Source of the DNA: Molanna angustata
Taxonomy: Eukaryota > Arthropoda > Insecta > Trichoptera > Molannidae
DNA length: 64,000 nucleotides
Direction: 5' to 3'
Assembly (NCBI GenBank): GCA_963576475.1
Contig: OY754968.1
Coordinates: 17,434,734-17,498,733 of the forward strand
Made by a program: the position numbers and the translations under genes. Shown here piece by piece: positions 57,772 to 64,000 of the stretch. A model generated the notes under the pieces. That model saw only the letters and a program-made list of their open reading frames with translations. It had not been told where the DNA came from and searched no databases. Numbering within the stretch: position 1 is the stretch's first letter; each line of letters starts with the position of its first letter.

Positions 57772-58911
57772 GATTTGTTCAGGAGAACTTTGTTCTCTTA
57801 ACATATCGACAATGTATCAAGCCAGAATACGCGAGAATTGTATGGAGAGGTCTACTTTTTTCACGGCTTTTCCAACTTTGAAGTCAAAAAACACCAACTT
57901 AGAGGCTTCGCAGCATATATGTTCCATACACGGATTTACTCAGAATTCGGAGTAGAACATTTCGTGTGTCTGTGTGTGTGTGTGTGTGTGTCTGTGTGTG
58001 TGTGTGTGTGTCTGTGTGTGTGTATGTCTGTGTGTGTGTGTGTCCGTCCCCCCCTTATAACTTTTGATCCGCTCAATTTACAGAGCCTAAAATTTCAGAA
58101 TATATAAACAGTTACAGGCCTACAAAACTTTTATACTCGGAATTTTGAATTTTTGTTTCAGTCAGGGGTTATCAACTTTTGAATTTTTATTTTATTTTTC
58201 CCTATATCTCAGAAACCATAAAAGCTAGAACGCTGAAAATTGGTATAAACATAGACAAATACAAAATCTCAAATTAGTTTTTTCAAAAAAATTCCAGGGT
58301 TTCTCAAACATTTTTTATTAAGAAAAGTATTTTTTTTATGATAAATTTATGAGTTAAACTGCCTATATTTCCATTTTTTTTTAAAATATCGAAAAAAGCC
58401 GAAACACCCCAACTAGATAATTTAATTTTATATAAAAAATATTAACATTGTAGCAGTACATCTCAAATTTTTTTTAACAATTTTTATAAAAATTGAATTT
58501 AGTGACGACATCGCTTCATACAATTTGTATGGTAGTCACCTATACACAATATCAAAGAAGACTTAATAGTTTGATACTTCATCTCTAAACATACAATATA
58601 CATATACCATCATGCTGTTTTCATATTCCGGGTAGGAAAAAAAGACTGACCTCCATACTATCCTATCTTGACTACCTAGGTACATGTGTTGTATAGAAAA
58701 CTAAATATCATAAAATAATAAATAATTTGTATTTATGGGTTTGGTACTTATTCTTCAACTATACATACTATCGCTGTCGACAGTTGGATCCCATGTGTTA
58801 CATGCAACTAGTAAATAATTTGTATTTATGGGTTTATAGTTTGGTACTTATTCTTCAACTATACATACTATCGCTATCGACAGTTGGATCTCATGTGTTA
58901 CATGCAACTAG
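57772..58911 (+). mobile_element. HINE copy with two successive 3' termini
   Basis: T|CCAACTATCGATTTGTTCAG with all landmarks and a GT tract at 57964-58043. The first 3' end, GTCGACAGTTGGATCCCATG then ACATGCAACTAG, is at 58811. It is followed by a second copy of the last ~100 bases (AATTTGTATTTATGGGTTTA ... ATCGACAGTTGGATCTCATG ... CAACTAG), ending at 58911. The first end has a 7-base deletion (GGGTTTGGTAC) and two substitutions relative to the second, so the duplication is not brand new. Confidence 0.85.
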
Positions 58912-59292
58912 TAATAATTACTATCGAGCAACTAAAATTAAACATAAAATCTTAACGATCTGTGTAACCACAGAATGTTTCTTGAACAGCTTGGTGAAGA
59001 TAAATATTACCAACATTAATAAATATTACTAAACCCACATCAAATAATAAACCAAATGACAAACCTTTGTCACAGAGATACAAAAAACATAATAAGTTTC
59101 TTAAATTTTTATTTATTTGAACTTAGGGCTTTATAAATCTATATGGCCGAAGTAAATTATTGCCTGCAGTATTTCTAAAAGGAATATAAATTAAATGGTA
59201 CATTGTACCGCAGATCAGGTCATTTAACTAACTCTTGTGCGAATACTGAAAATATTGTAGTATTTCTATACATATTACATATGTATTTAATT
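58912..59292. other. No gene recognised
   Basis: AT-rich. ATGGCCGAAGTAAATTATTG near 59142 has no wider context I recognise. Confidence 0.4.
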
Positions 59293-59600
59293 GATTTTTA
59301 TTGCTTTTCGGGCAAATAACAAGTAGGGCTCGACAAATAAGAGAATGCGGGTGACAGTTTTATATAGCATTGTTGCAAACGTTTGATTCCAAAGATCAAG
59401 GAAACATGATACGCAATACCCTGCGCAGAGTTCAACACGTTTGTGGTTGCACTCTTAGTGGTAGTGGTATGAAATATGCTTAATGGTAGTGGTAGTTCTC
59501 GTTTTGTCCGACGAGTTCTTGTTTTGTTGGATGAACCAGAACTACATAGTTCTAAAACATTCCCTATGGAGTGGGGAAAAATTGAGAAAACATTAACTTC
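59293..59600. repeat. SINE-B tail followed by a compound TIR/family-E repeat
   Basis: 59293-59321 (TTTTTATTGCTTTTCGGGCA AATAACAAG) is the tail of a family B SINE on the minus strand. At 59322 AGTAGGGCTCGACAAATAAG begins the end also seen at 61991 (AGTAGAGCTCGTCAAGTAAG). From about 59460 the text is the reverse complement of family E (GGTATGAAATATGCTTAATG, CTCGTTTTGTCCGACGAG). So the TIR element either contains family E or was invaded by it. Confidence 0.55.
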
Positions 59601-59686
59601 CCACTATATCCCCTTGGGTTAGCGAGGAGTAAAAAAGTAATAAAACTCTCAATAAAAGATACTCTCAATCTATTAATCCAACTGTC

Positions 59687-59872
59687 GATTCGTTCAAGAG
59701 AATTTAATTCTCTTAATGAATCGACAGTATTAAGCCAAGACGCTTGTATGAAGGAACATTTTGTATGATGTATTGAACTTTTTGCATGCCAAAAACACCA
59801 CCATAGAGGCTTCGTAGCATATAATATATGCTACATATTATGAACATATTATGTTCTATACACGGTGTATCA
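59687..59872 (+). mobile_element. HINE 5' end fragment
   Basis: T|CCAACTGTCGATTCGTTCAA with the cleanest 5' hairpin of the window: CTGTCGATTCGTTCAAGAGA pairs with TCTCTTAATGAATCGACAG. GAGGCTTCGTAGCATATAAT follows and the copy breaks off near 59872. Confidence 0.75.
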
Positions 59873-60924
59873 TGAGGAGTGGATCAACCGAAGTAGGGAG
59901 GTAGGGGACCTCAATACCTATCGATTTAACCCCCATGTATGTTCAGCGATATTGGGTGGTTAAATTATGTACACTTTTGTGAAATTTTTTAAAAGTGTAA
60001 AAAAAATCACAACAAATCGTATCAAGAGGAGGAATTAAACAAAAACACACTAATAGATATAAAATATACTTAAAAATAACATTCAAAAAAGACCAAAGAA
60101 AATGATGAAATAATAGGGAAAGAGCTGTACAAAAATGTTGTTATTGCCAATAAATTTTAATTTAATAAAAATAATTTTACGTATTTTATAGGAATTCATT
60201 TAAGTTATACACATTGTGTAACTTCAGGAGTTTTTTAACCGATAACTGATTCTATTAAAATTATTTATAATAGAATAGAAAAGTAAACTATTGCCTATAC
60301 CTGAAATTGAAGAAATTTGGGTGGTTTATAAAATACTGTAAAAACGGTATAATAGGTAATTGATATGCATTTGTATGTACCTACATTATGGGTATATGTT
60401 GTATGCAATTATCTTCATGTGTCCATTACCTTGACAGACGATAGTCAGATAGACAGTTAAGTACACACTAGCTATTCCGCATCTTGTGTGAACAACAACA
60501 CGCAGTCAACTTCCTCAAGGTTTTCCTTAAATTTTAGCTATTTCCTTCAGTTGATGTATTTTGAAACAATGTGTACAGTTTAAGTTTTGTAGGAAGTAAT
60601 TTAAACTCAACGATCCCTGAATTTAATTTTTCACTAATATAATTTTTCTTTTAAAAATCTAATGCAATAAATATTCATAGCTATCAAGGAATCAAAGAAA
60701 CCAAAGTATTTATTTATTGTTACCTACTATAAAAAATAAATACATTAAATAAAATAACTACTAGGCGCATTCTACTATTTTTATTTATGAATAAAATAAT
60801 TTGTAGTAAGATGGCTAAATACAATGTGTCATGTTTAGTAAATTTTACAAGAGAGCAATTTTAAAGTTTGGCACACTCTCTATTCTCTAACCCTATAAGA
60901 TAAAGATATATCATACTTCATTTA
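59873..60924. other. No gene recognised
   Basis: A GC-richer start (AACCGAAGTAGGGAGGTAGG) then AT-rich DNA. No element or coding signal identified. Confidence 0.4.
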
Positions 60925-61445
60925 TTTATTTGAATCTTCCTGCACATATAATTAGTACACTGGCGGGCTTATTGCTTAGTGGCAATTTCTTCCAGCCAAC
61001 CAGAGTTAATTTTAAATATACAAAACAGTGTGTACTATGGCAATAAGTTAATCACATTACAAAAATAAACAAAGATAGCAGAAGTATAAAAAAAAACAAA
61101 GAAGATAGCTTATAAGAACAATTCATAGCAATGATAGGAAAACTAAATGATAATGAAAGGAAGAGGATAGGAAGATGTAATCAGGTATTGTCATAATATT
61201 TTTAAAATTAAATTTAAAAATATTTTTGCTTTAGCCTTTTCTTGAAGATTTTTTTAATCAGCTTGTAGATCTCATCAAAATGAATCCAGTGATAGGTATA
61301 ATGTAACATACCTTTTTTTTAAAGAATGTGGCAGCTTGTTATTGAGTATGTCCCATACATCAGTTCTATAGGTGTGGGAGGATTTAAATAACTTGACGAC
61401 TGAAGCAGAGACATAGCTAAGGTATATTAATGTTATTTTATAGAG
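60925..61445 (-). pseudogene. CR1/Jockey-like LINE C-terminus and 3' UTR
   Basis: Minus strand: TYRTDVWDILNNKLPHSLKK, after a frame change IFKKRLKQKYF then a stop, and a 3' UTR with CTGGTTGGCTGGAAGAAATT and GGCAATAAGCCCGCCAGTGT ending in AAATAAATAAAT. Same family as 18302-18740, but with stops and an A/T-rich insertion after KQKYF. Confidence 0.7.
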
Positions 61446-61690
61446 CCTGACTTACCATACGCGTATATAATATTATATTGAACATGTCTTAAATTAATAT
61501 TAGACATGGTACCCCGTTACCCAAGAAGCATTACGAAATAAAAACAATCGATAAGAAACATTTTCTTTGAAAAATCTATTTAAAAAATCAAAACATTTAT
61601 ATTTTTGAAATATTTTTTTATATACTAGTATGTAACGTCATAAAAAAAACTTATAAGACTAAACGAAACTGTTTATAAAAAAAGTAATTT
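61446..61690. other. No gene recognised
   Basis: AT-rich DNA between the LINE and SINE; nothing identified. Confidence 0.4.
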
Positions 61691-61861
61691 AAAAACAATA
61701 TGTCCTTGTAACAAGTACGTCCTATACATTACCTAAATGAAGCAAAAATGCTTGTACTATAGGTGAACGAAATCGACCATGGCAGGATCCGAACTCATCA
61801 ACACGTAAAATCTTGAACACTGGATTACTAATCCAACCATTAACCGCTCTGCCTCCACCCA
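61691..61861 (-). repeat. tRNA-derived SINE (family C)
   Basis: Minus strand: GGGTGGAGGCAGAGCGGTTA (A box), GAGTTCGGATCCTGCCATGG (B box with one change), CGATTTCGTTCACCTATAGT, GCTTCATTTAGGTAATGTAT, TACAAGGACATATTG. It has an extra ~20 bases between anticodon region and B box (AAGATTTTACGTGTTG). Confidence 0.8.
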
Positions 61862-61991
61862 TTAAAATAAAATACTAGCATATTATCATATTTTGCCATC
61901 TTACCACAGCTATTGTTGTTATTTTTTTTCAAAGGTTTATTAGTTGGAAAAAATGTGAAAGCTCATGTTTTGAAGTTTGAGCAAAAAATTA

Positions 61992-62223
61992 GTAGAGCTC
62001 GTCAAGTAAGAGAATGCTAGCGACAGTTTTATACAGCATGGATGCAAATATATAGTTGAAAAGGTCAGGGCAAAAGTAGAACACGATGTCAAACTTTAAC
62101 ACTGAATTTATTGGTTGATTCTACGAAGGTATAATACTAGTTGATTCAAATCTGAATATATCCCTGTACTTACTAAATTTTCACAGGTGACATTACCCCC
62201 ATTTATTCGTTTGACAAGCTCTA
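61992..62223. mobile_element. TIR MITE, 232 bp
   Basis: Left GTAGAGCTCGTCAAGTAAGA; complemented right GTAGAGCTTGTCAAACGAAT. The first 14 bases match with one change. The subterminal parts differ (GAATGCTAGCGACAG against AATGGGGGTAATGTC). The same left end appears at 59322. The superfamily is not clear. Confidence 0.6.
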
Positions 62224-62990
62224 CCTACCTTATTTTCTTGATAACATGATCCTACATATACTCAAATACCAGACATTAGATATTATGAAGTATCTTTCAA
62301 TAGTTGTGTGTTCATGTATATGACCTATTTTATTATTTTGTTTAGAGGCTGCTGTAGCCACAAGCTATTATAAACCTTGATAATAAATATTAAGTTATCT
62401 GCACACTGTTAATGTAACTCATGATATGACCCAGTTTACATTTTTCCCAGAATAACATACGCATCATTTACACATCACTTCATTAAATGAATTAAATATA
62501 ATTAAATAAAACACAACTTTGTGTACACCACTACAAGTATAACTTGTATTCAATTGAATAAAAATTCCTCTACATGTAACGAGAACAAAGTTCCCTTCCT
62601 CGGGAGAATACAAAGTATTATTATAATTGCTACTACTACGACAAATACTGGAGGATACTTCACATCTTTGTGGAAATCAAGACCGCATGACAGTGTAATT
62701 TTATATAAGTTTAATTATGTCTCTTTAAAGGTGTCTGTCAGGGGGTTTCCACCTTCAACAAAAGTGTCTAGTCAAAGGAAGGTGTGATTTCTAATAGTCT
62801 TCAAAATATAAAAAATCACACTTTCTTATTATTACTCAGGGTTCATCTTATCCAATTGTTATTACCTGCTGTGGTATCCTTTTACAGAAAAAAATCAGCC
62901 TTTATAGTATTAGTATAAAATCTGTATAAGCCCAGTATACAAAATGATGTAAGTCTAGAACCGCAGGATCTTACACTAAAACATCTTGGT
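62224..62990. other. No gene; scrap of a dispersed repeat
   Basis: 62735-62890 shares GTGATTTCTAATAGTC and, in reverse, the TACCACA.CAGGTAA word with 46055-46650, so both are pieces of one unnamed repeat. The rest is AT-rich. Confidence 0.4.
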
Positions 62991-63395
62991 AAAAAAGGAT
63001 ATGGATGGCATGGATGCATTACTATTTTTCAAGAGAAAAAATTTCAGTCCTCTCTGCGATCAATGCATGTGGAGAATTAGATACAACTATGAACTTGAGA
63101 GCCTATTCAAAGAATCAAATATTATCCAAACAATAAAAATAGGGAGGCTCCGCTGGTTAGTATCGTTATTGTATGGACGATAACCAGATGCCGAAAATAA
63201 TACTCACAACATGTCTGGAGGGAAAAAGAATTGAAGGGAAGGCCTAGACTACATTGAGTCAAGCGGGACCTTCAGATAGCCGGTGTGCGTGTTTGGAAAG
63301 AAAAGGCCATGGACTGGGTGCAATGGAGACAATTCCTTGAAGGGTACAAGGCCTATCCTGGGCTGACGATGATTGTAATCCCAATTGTATAATTC
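62991..63395 (+). pseudogene. LINE polymerase C-terminus, frameshifted, PGL ending
   Basis: KNFSPLCDQCMWRIRYNYEL, then IIQTIKIGRLRWL, a frame change, NQMPKIILTTCLEGKRIEGR, PRLH-stop-VKRDLQIAGVRVW, KEKAMDWVQWRQFLEGYKAY and PGL. The order 'CD..WRIRYN.EL / I.RLRW / GRPR..W..D / W..A.D...WR / PGL' equals the relic at 765-1258. One stop and at least one frameshift. Confidence 0.7.
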
Positions 63396-63474
63396 ATTGC
63401 TACATAAATAAATGACAACTTATGAATGCACAATAAACATATAATTTAAGAGGGTTAACTTTAACAACAATTTG

Positions 63475-63778
63475 CTTATTAATGTACATCAAGTGCACAA
63501 AGGCAGGTTTATTGCCTTAAGACAATTTCTTACAACCAACCAGAGCAATGTGAAGTCTCTAAAGTTAATTTGATACATTTAAAAGAAAAATATAATAGGT
63601 ACAAAAAAAGAGAAAAAATAAATAAAACTGATCATATCAATGAAGAAAGGAAGGATGTAGATGGAATATTAAAGAAACTATTAGACAAAGTTTATTTAAT
63701 ATTGCTTTTAAATTTTTTAAAGATTGAGACGATGTTACTTCATCACTTATCCATAGTTTAGCTGATCATACTTAAAAA
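63475..63778 (-). pseudogene. CR1/Jockey-like LINE C-terminus and 3' UTR
   Basis: The minus frame reads SAKLWISDEVTSSQSLKNLK then AILNKLCLIV. The expected SARLWN.L and FKK.L positions have changed. The UTR has CTCTGGTTGGTTGTAAGAAA and GGCAATAAACCTGCC. A decayed third member of the 18302-18740 family. Confidence 0.6.
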
Positions 63779-63889
63779 GAAGAACTTAAAACTTCTGTAG
63801 TGTGAATGGGAATAGGATACCTAGTGTGGTAAGTTCAGCAGAACGAAGAGGTTGAATGTTGTGGAATAAACATTGTTTTTAAAATAATG

Positions 63890-64000
63890 AATTATGTCCT
63901 CACACATTCCCTAAATTAAGCATAAATGCTTGTGATAAAGGGGAACGTAATCGATAGAGGCAAGATTCGAACTTGCGACCTCTGGAACCAAAATAATGAT
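63890..64000 (-). repeat. tRNA-derived SINE (family C), runs off the edge
   Basis: Minus strand: B box GCAAGTTCGAATCTTGCC, CGATTACGTTCCCCTTTATC, GCTTAATTTAGGGAATGTGT, then AGGACATAATTC. The A-box half lies beyond the right edge. Confidence 0.75.

Overview
This is an AT-rich, repeat-saturated stretch of an animal nuclear genome, most likely a moth or butterfly (Lepidoptera). The inference rests on tRNA-headed SINEs, Helitrons ending in CTAG, Helentron/HINE-type rolling-circle elements with an internal (GT)n, RTE and CR1/Jockey-like LINE relics, fold-back MITEs, and pervasive TACCTA/TAGGTA words. There are no operons, ribosome-binding sites or CRISPR arrays. Nearly every short open frame is a transposon relic or a tandem-repeat artefact.

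The only host-gene signals are on the minus strand. A 130-nt coding exon (3331-3460) follows a splice acceptor directly with ATG, encodes a signal peptide plus the start of a mature secreted protein, and ends in a GTGAGT donor. The mature part carries a FLSLP..QKCAN motif that I associate with a conserved insect secreted C-type lectin (Drosophila Clect27/schlaff type). About 25 kb upstream, a TATA box (28898-28906), an Inr-like start near 28877 and a 62-nt ATG-free exon with a GTAAGT donor (28816-28877) look like the promoter and 5'UTR exon. If the two belong together, 3461-28815 is one intron, 1-3330 is the start of the next intron, and everything right of about 29 kb is upstream flank.

Layout. 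1-3.2 kb: SINEs and three LINE C-terminal relics. 3.3-3.5 kb: lectin-like exon. 3.5-28.8 kb: presumed intron, with SINEs, a 690-bp TTAA-flanked fold-back, a Helitron, two minus-strand HINEs, MITEs, and a CR1-like LINE cut by an RTE relic with an 11-bp target duplication. 28.8-28.9 kb: promoter and first exon. 29.4-31.1 kb: RTE relic next to a 42-bp tandem array, then another LINE relic. 31.2-35.4 kb: tRNA-like SINEs and LINE ends. 35.4-41.4 kb: Helitrons, one holding a 1.7-kb LTR-like insert, minisatellites and a TTA-flanked TIR element. 42.9-59.9 kb: a dense HINE cluster. 60.9-64 kb: LINE relics, SINEs and a MITE.

The most striking structure is at 51.3-56.4 kb. A HINE is split by a LINE, the LINE is split by an hAT-like element with a perfect 8-bp duplication (CTCATCAA), and the hAT-like element contains a 2,056-bp (CA)n array. 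The HINE cluster also shows nested insertion at a T|T site, a copy with two successive 3' termini, and copies rearranged around their own microsatellite.
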